From Platynereis dumerilii (lineage: Eukaryota; Annelida; Polychaeta; Phyllodocida; Nereididae), in NCBI GenBank assembly GCA_026936325.1, contig JAPTHN010000019.1:13914253-13978252 (forward strand): 64,000 nt of DNA, given 5' to 3'. The number at the start of each line of letters is the position of its first letter. The first letter of the stretch is position 1. The position numbers were made by a program, and so were the translations under genes. Positions 1 to 12,775 of the stretch are shown here, in pieces. The notes under the pieces were generated by a model. That model was not told where the DNA came from and did not search any database. It saw only the letters and a list, made by a program, of their open reading frames with translations.

Positions 1-3000
1 ATTATCTCAGAATCTATCTTATTGCAGGCAGTGGTGTCAGACAATAAATGGAATATATGAAATAGTTTGACGTATTATTGCAAAAATATTCAAACAGTGA
101 AATGACTAAACAGTTTTTTTATACTAAACTTGAAAACTTCTGAAAAAAAAAGAAAAGTCATAAGTTGGGTAATATTATCTCTGCTTTAAAATGAAATAAC
201 CTTGCTGAGTAATTCACACCAACTATTTTAGGATACATTTCCGATACAATGTTTAATAATAATTATGTAAGTAGTGCCATGTCTTACCGATTTCATATCT
301 CATGGCAACAGATATAAAGACCACCCGCTTCGCACATCCTGTGCACAAAGCTCTGATCTTCACTTGAACACTGAATTTGAATGATTTGACTTTATCGTAT
401 TTAGTCATCAAGAGAGTTCTTGGCTTCCAGGGCCATCTTGTGACTATTTCCGGGTGGCAATCCTGCCTATCTGATTGTCAGTGACAATTTACAGCATAGT
501 TGTTTATCAATGGGACAACTGTGGTAGCTTTCTCTTATACATCTGCATCACAGAATTTTATGGTGATTGAGGACACCTCCGGATCAGCTTCATGTCGGTC
601 CCAACTGATTCACCGGCACTTCTATGAGGCTTTACTTACATAGTAGCTCTTGCAGACTTTAGTACCTTACAAGAGATTCCAGGCTTTCCCTCAGACCTTG
701 GTATTTCAGCAGAAACCTTGAGCTTGATGTCTGCAAGACTTAGTAAATTTTTGGTGTATCTTTAAATTGAGTCGTAGCAATTATTTCTAAACACCTTTCT
801 CATATCACTTGCTATCATGGAAAAATACGATATCTTTGGTTTTCGGAAAATGCTAGACATATGGATCCGACATTTCTCGTGCATGTGCATAATATCAGAC
901 TTTCCAATTGATATTTTCCTGAGATCACATGATACCTTGCCAACATTACATCAACAATGTGCAATAACCTGCAGTGTGTCCTCACATGCAAATTGAAGGT
1001 CTCTTGTCATGCACGTACACATTTATTTATTTTAAATCATTTAATCCCTTACATATATTCTTAATATTCTGGTGGTAGTGTAATTTTATAATCTGTAACA
1101 CAGCAGTTTATTAAACTTTGGAAGGTCTTCCAGTTGTCGTGACAATTTGGTGATTTGCCTATAAATAAATTTGACTTCCTATTCTACCACAAAGGCACAT
1201 AGAAGTCAGGAAATGTTTTCAATACATTTGAACACAACTTTTGTTTCTTGGGATTTGAATGAGATTTATTTTTCGACATGAAAAAATATATTCCTGTTCC
1301 TCTTCTGACTTTATATCTTTTTGATTTCATGTTGTAATGGTGGTTGCTCCCACATTGGTTAGCCTCAGAGTCAGATTGACATGTACAATGTTGATAAAAG
1401 CAAAAGGAGGAAACATCAATTCAGAATAACAATTAACACATTTCCTCACACCACCTGCCAAGGTTTATTTGTATCAGATGGCAGCGGAGGACACATGATC
1501 ACTTGCTAAATGTCACGATAAGAGCTCACAAGAGCACTAAAGAGGAGATTAGTCACAAGGCAGCCATTTTGGCTATTGTTCGGTGCTGCAGCCTACTTGG
1601 TCTCTGTCATTGTAAACATTGTTTGTCATCATCATTTCACAGTTGTTTTCAGCCACAATTGTCAGCATCTTTTGTCCTTGTTCACAGGTTAAAGCAATTC
1701 TGAGGCAAAAGAAAATACAAATGGCCACACCCAACAACCGTCACACACTTGAAAGCGGATTAATGGAATATACAGACAGAGATATAGAAAGATAGATTGA
1801 TAGAAAGATTTAGATAGATAGACAGATAGATAGATAGATTGATTGATTGGTTGATTGACTGATTAATTGATTGATCGATCAATTTATAGCTCGATATATG
1901 AATAAATGTATATCAGACACTCTTTCGTATCGGTCTTAATGCCCGTTCCGAGATGGTATTTGGAGTGGACTTTCTTAGAAACTTGTTGAAAGTGTTTTTC
2001 ATATCTTTATTTCAAGGAAAATTCAAGAAGCATCACAATCCCAAAGAGATCTAAAGAACACATTAAATAAGTACACACTTAAATGGAGGCTAATTTCATT
2101 TTCTTTTTTATTTCACACTTGTTGACTGGCACTGTAAAGACCAAAAATACTTTCTCTTTTTGAGACTTTAGAAGATAAAGGATATCATTATAATTATTGC
2201 AATGTTAATTATGGAAAGCAGACCTGTGATTTATCTTCAGCAATTCAGTTGCATAACTTCAACATGATCAGACTCATCCTTTTATAGGATAGAAATTGTT
2301 AATCATTAAAATTATCAATCTTAAGAGGCAGATGCAATTCTCAACGATCACACTTTGATTTTCACATGGGCAAATGTCACGAGATATTAATAACTTGAAT
2401 TATGTCTTAAATTGTTCTATTTAAAGCAACTCATGACAATGCCTAGATAGCTGATTTGGACAGAAATGTTTAGATGGATGCAAACTGTGCCTAGACAAAA
2501 TAATACAATGGTTTACAATTGCTGTGTCTTTTTCTCTTGCAGCCTGGAAAGATGAAATCGCAGAAGATTGGTAGGTAGGACATTTCTATTTATGGCTCTT
2601 ACTCATAATGTCTGTGGAAAAATAACCATTCTCTGAAGTATTATTTTCATCCATGGGTCACACTGTAATGTTGGGAAATCCTCATTCATGTCTCCGGAAG
2701 TGAAGTTTGTATGTCCTACAATGCACCTGCACACCTTGAAAAAGTTCCTTGAAACATTGCCGTAAAATAAAATACTTACTCTAGAAAATGTCATATGCAC
2801 TAAGGCAGCTGCCCCAATTTGGTTGCAGCAGCTGCTAGTTTGGCAAAAACATGCTGCTGGGAATGCATGATGCTTATCAACAAGGCATCCAAACAAGGAG
2901 TGGGCTTGTTAAACCATGAGCAGCAAGCTCTTCTTCAAATTGAGTTATTTTCAAGAGGTCTTCTCCTCAATTTTTTAAAACTTAATGCGGACATTCACTC

Positions 3001-5250
3001 AAACTGGCCTTTATTTTCAAAGGAGTTGATATTCCATGATAGATTGGTAATCATCATGACGGAAAAAAAAAATTAAAATGTTAATAAAATTATATTTGTA
3101 GATTTTTATTAAAACTTTAAGAAATTTTAAGTCACATTCTGAGCTTATGATTGTTCTTTTATAGTAATGAGAGCACACAACAGCTTGACATGCTCCTCCT
3201 ATGCAATCAAAGTCAGACATTGCAGTTCTTCACACCCATGCCTTTGCTTCAATCTGATGTATAATATCTTTGTTGAATCCATAGCAAGATAATCAAACTT
3301 ACAGCTGTCAACCAACAAAATATTTTGAACTCAAATATTTCTTGGTTTCAACTGATGGGATGATGTGATGTCTCACACAAGTCAATTGAACCAAATAGAT
3401 TTACAGTCCACTTGGACTTTGTCCTCCTCTCAGCTATTGAAGTGGACAGCAACCTTCTAACGAGGCATTGAAGTGGACAACAACCTTGTAAATCAATTGG
3501 AACCAGGTGGCTTAATATAATATTATGCCATTCTCGGAAGCATCTGACTGGCTTCTAAGAGTTTCCACTCATTCTACTTACACTACGATTATTGGCTATA
3601 TATACATAGAATGGTATATTTGCTGACTCCATTTACTGTTGCGAGCTTCATCAGAGTAAACTCAAATACATAAGCATATTTTAACTGTCAGAAATAGTTC
3701 TATCATTTCATGAACCAGTCATAGAATCATCTTAGTCTTTGTGAACACAAAACATACATTCATCAAAGGACAACAACAGCATCGTTAGCAGCTGTTTGTC
3801 TTGATTTGTCATATATTCCTTTTATTGTCAATAACAATGGGATATCTGTCATATTGCAGCATGACTAATGGTTCTATTCACCTATATCAATGGAAAATCT
3901 ATTGCAGTAACTTGGATAGGTGACAATATCAATGATGCTTGATTTACTGGATCTAAATAGTCAAAACGTCTCATCTACTGGAAGCGGGGTACATCTGGTG
4001 TGAAAAAATGTTCTGGTGAATACTAGTCTGCCTTCCAAAGTTGCAGCCAACATTAGAGTAAGATCAGTAGGTCATTATCCATAAGCAGTTTTAAGTTTGT
4101 TTGCTGATAGCAGTTGCAGGAGCAGATGTGGTATCCTTTCATAACTTAATTTCACTGTTTAATTGTTTGCCAGGAACTACACATTTTGTCATATTATATA
4201 GTATTAAGCTTTCTGTTGCAATTTTACGTTTGTCACTGAGATATCTTGACTTTAGCTGCATAGATCTAGTGCTATCACAATATCTCACTTAAAATTATGT
4301 TACTGTATAACCTGGGGCGTATCTAAACCTGGCCATAATGATATATTATATGTCACTATATGAAACTTTTTTTAACAGAAATATCTTCCAAGCCAGTTCT
4401 CAAGTATAGGCCGTGAAAGGGCTGAAGTTGTGTCATACTATGATACAGATTCGGATTCAGATACAGATCATTTATTTTTCTCTGAAGGGAAATTTGTGCT
4501 ATGAAGACATATGCTTTAATTTTAAAACATCATTGTATCCTTTAAGAGATGAAATCTAGTTAAAGAGCAATTGATATTATAAACAAAGAAAAGAGGAAGC
4601 ACAAGGCAACTCTTTTGGCTACTGACCGGCGCGGCAGCCCACTCATTCTCATTCTCTGCTGTTATCAACATATCTTGTCATCATCACTTTAAAACAGTCT
4701 TTTTCACCCATAACTGTTTGCTTTAACAAGCAGTCATTTCTCAGAAAAAATATAGAAAGGCCTGGTCTTGAACGAGTGCTGACTTACGACATTAGTTGGT
4801 AAGATGGAAATCATAGAATCATTAAAAATCAGATCCAAGAAGAAAGCGATGTATTTGTATTCTTGAACAGCCTACCAAGGATTATTGCTATCACGTGACA
4901 GTAGCAGACATGTGATCACTTGGCAAATGTCATGAGAAGTGCTCTGCATGAGGAGTGAAAGAGGCGATCATTCACAATTCAGCCATTTTTGCCATTGTCT
5001 TGTGTTGCAGCCCACTCGTTATCTGTCATTGTCAACATTGTTTGTCGTCATCACTTGATAGCTGTTTTCATCAACTATTGTTAACATCTATTGTACTTGC
5101 ACTTAGGCTCAATTTCTCACACAAAGAAAGATTTATAGAGGAAAACCAGCTGACTCTTAAGTTACCTGCATTGTTTGGGGAAATTTGGTGATAAGGGAGC
5201 AGAAAAAATAACAAAGAAAGAAAAAAGTGACAGGTATTGCGGCAAAGCAC
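1..5250. repeat. Array subunit S1 (partial at the window edge)
   Basis: The module order in this subunit is: a stretch with 'cttattgcaggcagt' near 20; a conserved ~215-bp module at 319-534; a module around 1440-1700 that recurs at 7320-7600; a module at 2320-3560 that recurs at 9155-10440; and a module at 3540-4560 ending near a possible splice acceptor. A diverged copy of the 1500 module occurs at 4570-5250. A degenerate GATA/TTGA microsatellite lies at 1780-1880. Several short open frames occur, but none starts convincingly or is conserved as protein. Confidence 0.75.
4379..4504 (+). other. Possible terminal coding exon (weak)
   Basis: A polypyrimidine tract and AG (ending at 4378) precede a frame that stays open for 41 codons to a TGA. 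The peptide begins KYLPSQFSSIG and contains DTDSDSDTD. The block 2 copy at 18163-18288 keeps the frame and the stop, with one visible amino-acid change. Against an exon: the acidic repeat region, read on the other strand, is 'aataaatga' followed by degenerate TCTGTA/TCTGAA hexamers, like the tails of the LINEs in this window. It may therefore be an old antisense LINE tail. Two recent copies cannot show selection. Confidence 0.15.
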
Positions 5251-6770
5251 AGCTTTCAATTTTCTTCAGATACTGGTGAACTTTATGAAACATTGGTCAG
5301 TAACAGATAGATCGACTATTCAAGGATCATAATATAAAAAAATTGTTCATAAAGGAAACAGATATCTGCCTACAAAAATCTCATATGTATTTAATATCAT
5401 GACAGTAAATATGACGTATAAGGTTAATACATTGTGTAGGTCCTAAGATTCTTTTTAGGAAGTCGATGTTTATCAGGTCAAGAAGTAGAAGCTGCCACAT
5501 CTTTGCACTAACTTTCTATCGCAAGATGCTTTCCAGATCTTATATATTTTTATCTAAAAAGATGTACTTGTATACCTTGGAATCTATCTTATTGCAGGCA
5601 GTTGTGTCAGAGAATCAAGCAATGGAGTATAATATTATGAGGATCGTACTTAGTTGTTAAAGAGTTTGCCATGTTATCGCAAAAAAAATTCTTAACAGTA
5701 AAATAACTAGACTGTCTTTTAAGCTTTACTTGAATGCTTCGGAACCAAAAAATGGTAAGTCATAATATTATGTTATGTTGGGTAGTGTTTTGACAATCTC
5801 CACTTTAAAATACAAGGGCCTTGAAGAGCAATTTACAAAATACTTTAAGACAAATTTCTTATACAATGGAGATTATAATTAAACTGAAAACAGTGCAATA
5901 GATATCAAGACCACCCACTATGCCGTGTACTCCTGTGTACGAGTTTCTGATGTTGACCGGAACACTGAATTAAAATGATGTAACCTTACCTTATTTAGTT
6001 ATCAATGGAGTTCTTGGCTTCCAGGGCCATCATGTGACTATTTTCGGGTGGCAATCCTGCCTATCTGATTGTTAGTGACAATTTACTGCATAGTTGTTTA
6101 TCAATGGGACAACTGTGGTAGCTTTCTCTACTACAGCTGTATCACAGAATTTTATGGTTATTGAGGAGACCTCAGATTCGGATACATGTCGGTCCCAACT
6201 AATTCATTGGCACTTCTATCAGGCTTAAGACTTATATAGCAGCTCTTGCAGACTTTAGTACCTTACAAGAGATTCCAGGCTTTCCCTGAGACCTTGGTAT
6301 TTCAGCAGAGACCTTGAACTTGGTGTCTGCAAGATTTACTCAATGTTCAGCGTATCTTTGGATTGAGGTATAGCAATTATTTTTAAACACCCTTCTCACA
6401 TCACTTGCTATAATAAAATAATGGAATATCTTTGGAAAATAGATGGAACATTTCTTGTGCATCATCACATTATCAGACTGTTCAATATTTTTCTGAGAGC
6501 GACTACACCTGCCATTATTAGATCAACTAAATGCAAGTTATTTGTTCATGTGTTAGCCCCAATGCGAGACAAACAACATTGTGGTGTGTCCTCAAATGCA
6601 AATCGAAGGACTCTTTTCATGCACATATATATTGCATAAACATCAATCTATGCAGCATTACATTTTCCCCAAAATGTTCTAAAAATATAATATAAGGGGT
6701 CAACGGCCTCAAAAGAAAAAGATATGTACGGGTAATTTGATGAAATGATTAGATATCCAATTTTCCGTCA

Positions 6771-6970
6771 TTACAGGTGATTTCATTAGTACGCGATTCT
6801 TAGGTTCTAGACTTACCAAATACATGACACTTTTAGTTAATCCGATTGGTTTAGAAACAACAGAACGTCACACGTTTGATTTATCAAACGTAGTAATTGC
6901 TGGTTTAGCATTGATTCCTCACAGCCAAGTGTGAATGACACGAATCGCATGGTAATGAAATCACCTGTAA
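6771..6970. mobile_element. 200-bp MITE with 18-bp inverted ends (block 1 copy)
   Basis: The element begins TTACAGGTGATTTCATTA and ends with the exact reverse complement. If the outer TA is the target, the element proper starts CAGGTG, which would fit a Tc1/mariner-type MITE with TA duplication. It is too short to encode a transposase. The same element is in block 2, so it inserted before the block duplication. It is absent from subunits S1 and S3. Confidence 0.75.
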
Positions 6971-7664
6971 CAACTGCTTTTTTATGAACTTCCAAATCAA
7001 TGTATAATCTTTGGATCTCAAAATTTGGAAACCTTCACTACTGACCAACATTTTTCCAAAACAATGTCTCTGTTCAAATTCCGAATGACTGAAACTTTGG
7101 ATGTGGCATTCAGCTTGATGTTTTGCAAAAATACATTAAAGAGTTATTTGAACACAACTTTTGTTTCTTGGTATTTGATTGAGATTTGCGAAGCGTCCAA
7201 ATACATTCTTGTGCCTCTTCTGATTCTTTGTTTGATGTCATATTCTGATCATTGCCTCACATGGTAGCCTCAGAGTCAGCAAAAGGAGGCAACATCAATT
7301 CAGAATAACAATAATATTATTAACACATTTCCTCACACCAACTGCCAAGGTTTATTTGTATAAGATGGCAGCGGTGGACATGTGATCACTTGCTAAATGT
7401 CAATATAAGAGCTCACAAGAGCGCTGAAGAGGAGATTAGTCGCAAGGCAGCCATTTTGGCTATTGTCCTATGCTGCAGCCCACTTGTTCACTGTCATCAT
7501 CAACATTGTTGGTCGTCATCATTTCACAGTTGTTTTCAGCAGCAATTATCAGCATCTGTTGTCCATGCCTACAGGTTAAAAGCATTTCTGAGGCGAAAGG
7601 AAAAAATAAGCAGAAAATGACTTTAAGTACTTAGTAGTCAGCAGGATTGCCACCAGAACGTAGA

Positions 7665-8671
7665 TTAGGGTGCATCGTCTGCCCCCTAAAAATGAAAAAA
7701 TTGAAATATACATTTGCACTTTTGCCATATTGTACCTTTGCCCATAGAAACACATTCTGCAAAATTTCAATAAGATCGGATGTGGCTTTAGGGTGGCACT
7801 TTTGTGTTAAAGTTAAGTCCAAAATTGCCAAAAAATGATTCTTTGAAAAGTCGCGGTTAGAAATATCTAGCTTATGGTTGGCTATATGATTTAAATTCAT
7901 ACACCATTATTCTCAGAAGAACATTTTCTTTAATTTGAATGGTAGGAAGCTATATTTCTGAAAATTTCTTTTTTTGGAAAGCCGAAAGTTTTGACTATTA
8001 TGACAAAATGTTTGGAAAAATAAAGTTAAAAGGTCAACTTCTGCCTAACTTTGACGTAATTGTTGAAATAAAACATAAGGAACACTTTGCTGAAGAAAGT
8101 AGGAAATTGAATATTTTTTCTAGATAGTTATTCATCTAATTCAAATGTGCAAATTTTCATAAATTACATGTAAACATGAGAAATACAACAGTTCGTTGAG
8201 ACACCATTCTGCATCTCTTTTTCTTCTGACTTCATCATAATGCAATCAAGGTTTTATCTGATGATGTATTAAACCATATTTCCACTTGGTAGACTTCTTT
8301 GACTTCCCAAAGTCATATTAACATCCTTTTTTTGATTTATCACATTTTACCCAATAAAAAAGAAAATATCTCTAATCAATTTTGACTTCTACTGAATGGA
8401 AACCATTGATGTTGGTATTCAAATTAAAGCTCTCTTTCTAAGGAATCTAACTATGCCATTCAAAAATCATTTTATTTAAAATTGACGATATTATTTATAA
8501 CCGCGAATCGCTAAAATATGACCTAATACTGAAATTTCAAGGCTGTTGTGCCACCCTTTGGCATCAGAATTTTTTCCTAAAATTTTGCAGGGCTTCTTTT
8601 ATGATACAAGGGAACAATCATGCAAAAGTGCATGATTTTTTGAAGATATAGGGGCAGACGATGCACCCTAA
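7665..8671. mobile_element. 1.0 kb non-autonomous DNA transposon with 6-bp target duplication
   Basis: The left end TTAGGGTGCATCGTCTGCCC has its exact reverse complement at the right end (21-bp perfect inverted repeat). Weaker inverted similarity runs on inside, for example GCACTTTTGC near 7718 against its complement near 8628, and a shared 'agggtggca' motif. CGTAGA directly flanks both sides (7659-7664 and 8672-8677). Block 2 lacks the element, which fixes both boundaries. The open frames inside are short and unrelated to any transposase I know. A 6-bp duplication does not by itself identify the superfamily; the short ends and small size do not fit a Polinton. Confidence 0.88.
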
Positions 8672-10440
8672 CGTAGATAAAGTGATAATATAAGGAATAT
8701 CTGTGACAATTGCTGCTCTTGAACAAAGTCCTGTCTGATTTTAGTTCCCTTGTTTCTCCAAGGCTTTCTCCACAGGTTTGCTTAATTTTTCTGTCTCTTT
8801 TATTTCAAAGATGGAACCCTCTACAAATACAATATGTCGGCCTACAATGTAACACATGCACACATACTAAACTTTGTCTTGAAGCTGAAACTTAACATAA
8901 AATTAAGTTTAAAGGTCGACAATGGCTTTTCTTTATTGACCATGTCAAAAATTTTATCTCTGCAAGCACATTAGTCGCAAACAATAGTCACTTTCATGTT
9001 ATCCGATTCTTAAATGAATTTAAAGATAGAAAACAAAAAGTGCAGATTCAAATGATTTTTTACAAGGCCACGCCTAACAGGAACATGATAAGTTTATTCT
9101 AAAGTCGATTTAAGTGAATCTCTCCTCCCAAGGTTAAAATGTTACCATTATCCTAAGAGACAGATTTAATTCACAGCAATCACACTTTGATTTTCACATG
9201 GGCAAATGTCACAAGATATTAATAACTTGAATTATGTGTTAAATTGTTCTATTTAAAGCAACTCATGACAATGCCTAGATAGCTGATTTGGAGAGAAATG
9301 TTTATTTGGATGCAAACTGTGCCTAGACAAAATGATACAATGGTTTACAATTGAATTGTCCTTTTCTTTTTCTGGGAAGGATGAAATAACAGAAGATTGG
9401 TAGGTGGGACATTTCTATTTATGGCTCTTACTCATAATGTCTGTTGGAAAAATAACCATTTTCATCCATGGATCACACAGCAAATGTTGGGCTTATTCAT
9501 GTCTCCGGAAGCAAAGTTTGTATCTCCCTCTTTGCACCTGCACACTTGAAAAAGTTCAATGAAACTTCATCTAAAAATAAAATTCCCTTGCTCTAGAAGA
9601 TGTCACATGCACTAAGGCAGCTGCCCCAATTTGGTTGCAGCTGCTAGTTTGAAAAAACATGCTACTGGAAATGCATGATGCTTATTAACAAGGCATCCCA
9701 ACATGAAGTGGGCTTGTTAAACCGTGAGTAGCAAGCCCTTCTATAAATTGACTTATTTTTCTAGAGGTCCTAGCTGCAATTATTTAAAACTTGATGCAGA
9801 CGTTCACTTAAACTGGTCTTTATTTTCAAGGAGTTGATGTGCCATGATAGATTGGTAATCATCACGACGGGGAAAAAAAAACAAAATCAAGATATTAATT
9901 CTTTAAAACTAAAAGAAATTTTGAGTTACACACTGAGCTTATAATTGTTCTTTTATAGTAATGAGAGCACACAACAGCTCGACATGATCCTCCTATGCAA
10001 TCAAAGTCAGACATTGCAGTTCTTCACACCCATGCCTTCGCTTCAATATTGTGTCTAATTTTTAAAAAAAATCTATTGCAAGATAATCAAACCTACAGCT
10101 GTCAACCAACAAAATATTGTGAACTCAAATATTTCTTGGTTTCAACTCATGGGATGATTTCATAAGGCGACAAGCACAAGTCAATTGAACCAAATAGATT
10201 TACAGTCCACTTGGACTTTGTCCTCCTCTCAGCTATTGAAGTGGACAGCAACCTTGTAAAAGGCCATGGTTTCCTCTTTGCTCTGAGAACCAACAAACAG
10301 TCAATATCCATTGGAAACTGCTCTGTAAGCAAATGCCAATATGTGAATCCATGATGTGTCACCGAGTTCAATGGGATCAATTGGAATCAGGTGGCTTAAT
10401 ATAATATTATGCCATTCTTTGAAGCATCTGACATGCTTTT

Positions 10441-12775
10441 AAGAGTTTACGTTAAAAAGTTTTAGTTAAACTTTTATGGGAGTCAATTGGAAGCTGGCAA
10501 GTGGTTAACCCACTGTTCTCGCATCCTTCTAAATGTTCGCCCCTAATAAAATGTTCACATTTTAGCATGGGTTTTATCCCAGAAACATCTAACTGAATAT
10601 TTTATGGTCATAAAAATAGAAACAAAAATTACTAAACATGTTGAATTGATTTTTACAAGGTTATGACTTGCACAAACAGTTTACATAGTCTAACATGTTA
10701 ACTATAAAATTGATTTTTAAGTGAATTGTCACTCCCATGGTTAGCCCCTGTTTGACATACAACTGTTTAAAAACGTATTGAACGACCACTCCCAATATCA
10801 ATTACACGCTTGAAAGGCAGTTTTACTACATGAACTGCAATTATTATGAGTTGTATCATTTTAACTCCTTCTGATTTGTCCTTATCTGATCATCAGGCAA
10901 TTAAAGGAAGATTAGAAACTACATAGCAAGGTCCAAGCAACCCATACTTATTGAAATTGCAGTAAAAAATATTAAGTGTCCATTGCATTAAATGGATGAT
11001 TTTATGGCATTTAGATAGAAAGATAGATAGATGTTTAGGAAGGTAGGTAGGTAGGTAGATGCTCTGTCCCAGCATTTTTAAATGTTGAAAAGAATATTTC
11101 ATTACAAACAAGCCTGCAAGACATCCTAGATTACAAAACTGCCATACAAAGCAATTGTGATCTACTGCAATCGGCCTTGTCAATCAAGACTGACAAATTG
11201 AAGAACAGGAGCTTACAAGGCTCATGTTTATCTCTTGAAGACACATGGCCAAGACAAGAAACATGAAACTTGGTATGACAGCAGAGAAGTGATAATATGA
11301 CAAAGCATGACAAACTGTTCCAGGAGGCTATCTACAAATATGTACATGTCCTGACTGATAAACCAGTCTGCTGTTACAGCAGGTGACCAGAGAGTGGCTC
11401 TGAACATGCAACATTGAAGTACTGGGAAGAAGGTCAATTTAGGTGTTCTCTTACAGCTCCACTTCCTGCAGAACTACAACAGAACTATGCGCAGACCTTT
11501 AAAATATTAACTCGAGGGATTTGTAATGGCCTATTCAATCTGTTCACACACAGCACACATCATTTATCATCAGCAACTAGACCTTTGTCAATTTACAACT
11601 CCAAACAGTAAAGAGCTATTATTATGTATTACCCATCTTAATGCAGTGACATGCCAGGACATTGACCATTGATGTCTCTATTGATTCACCTTGTCTTGTT
11701 TTCTACCTGACCTAACAGCACTTTGCAAAGGAACTTATAAATGATGTTTCCTATGCCATTGTTTAATATTTTTATACCAATTTATGTTGACCATTATCTA
11801 TTTGTTACAGCAACTATGTATTTATTGTCAGTGTCTTCAAGCCTAAACAGCTTATAAATGCTGAATTTTGATTCCAAAATAGACTAGTAAAGTTGATGTG
11901 ATGTGTCAACCTCAAAAGAATCAACCAATCACTGGACAAATCCTTCACTATACTTTGGACAATCAATCACTTGACTGATCACTGTGATCAGTCTCTTGGC
12001 TGATAAATCACTCAAGGAGTCTCTCTAAGGAGGCAGAATCAGGCACATTTTATGCTTATAAAGCAGCCTTTATTGGTTGTTACATCATTGGGGTTAAGAA
12101 AGGCTTAAGTTGGGAGGTATTGAAGAGAGGGGAGTAAATCTTAGCCAAGTATGTTCTGCTCTACTATACCGTATGTCATAAATTTTATCATAAAATGTTC
12201 TCAGCCAGGGTCATCAGTTTCATTGTGAAGTGTAGGGGCAAACTGGGCAGAAGCCTGCACGGAATGATGTCCCCCCACAGAAAAATTATTCTTTGGTCAA
12301 AACAAAAACTGGTGGGGCAAATGTTCAACTTACACTGATGCCACCGTTCTCAGCAGCATTTCAAGCTGATTGCTCCATGCCCACAATGATATATCATTTT
12401 GCTCTGAACAAGATTAGACTGTGTATCTATAATCAAAATCTGGTGAAGAGAAACCAGGCGTGGATGTAATTAGTGGTGAAATTAAAGATGGTATTAAAAG
12501 TTTCATACATAGCCATCATAAATCACATTGCTTTCAAAGTTGGAAAATGGCCATCATTTAAATTAGACTTGACGGATTTGCGAAAATGAGAAAATACTTC
12601 CATCGCAATGAGTACAGTTATAGGTTTTGTGACAAGGTTGAGCTCCTTGACACTCAAATTCCATTTATAAATTTGATTGACAAGTTACAAAATGATACAT
12701 GGATGTTTCACTGCATTATTTAGCAAATGTCAAATAATGTTAGTGAACTTATATATAAATGTTGCTGCATGTAAG
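10441..12775. other. Array sequence without a gene
   Basis: This stretch holds diverged array modules. 10630-10830 recurs at 28980-29165, 11140-11340 recurs at 34060-34260, and 12340-12520 recurs at 34790-34911 and in part at 26100-26260. A short GATA/GGTA microsatellite lies at about 11013-11060. 12512-12516 (GCCAT) is the empty-site relative of the LTR element at 34912. No gene is visible. Confidence 0.6.

Larger units (their letters stand above)
1..10440. repeat. Block 1 of a ~13.8 kb tandem segmental duplication
   Basis: The first bases of the window recur at 13801 with the same text, and the match can be followed module by module to about 10440, which corresponds to about 25985 in block 2. 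Differences by eye are scattered single bases and small indels, so the copy is fairly recent. Block 1 has a 1.0 kb transposon at 7665-8671 and lacks the LINE that sits in block 2. After 10440 the two blocks part: block 2 carries on with sequence like 3540-3660, whereas block 1 has other sequence, so one of them has lost or gained DNA there. I see no conserved long reading frame in the block. Confidence 0.93.

Noticed and set aside
1503-1703. 66-92 codon frames repeated at 1503, 7390, 15302 and 24038
   Set aside because: They begin at TTG and not ATG, differences between subunits are mostly amino-acid changing, and two other module copies (4955, 21650) break the frame. They are repeat copies and not a gene family.
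6421-6639. 72-codon frame identical in 23082-23300
   Set aside because: Identity reflects the recent block duplication. The corresponding stretches in the other subunits (near 840 and 14610) do not keep it.
7665-8671. Polinton reading of the 6-bp duplication
   Set aside because: The element is 1 kb with 21-bp perfect ends and no capsid, polymerase or integrase segment. The duplication length alone is not enough.
10147-10380. Reverse-strand frame partly shared with 25700-26002
   Set aside because: The shared part follows the general repeat similarity, and the frames diverge in both directions without conserved start or end.
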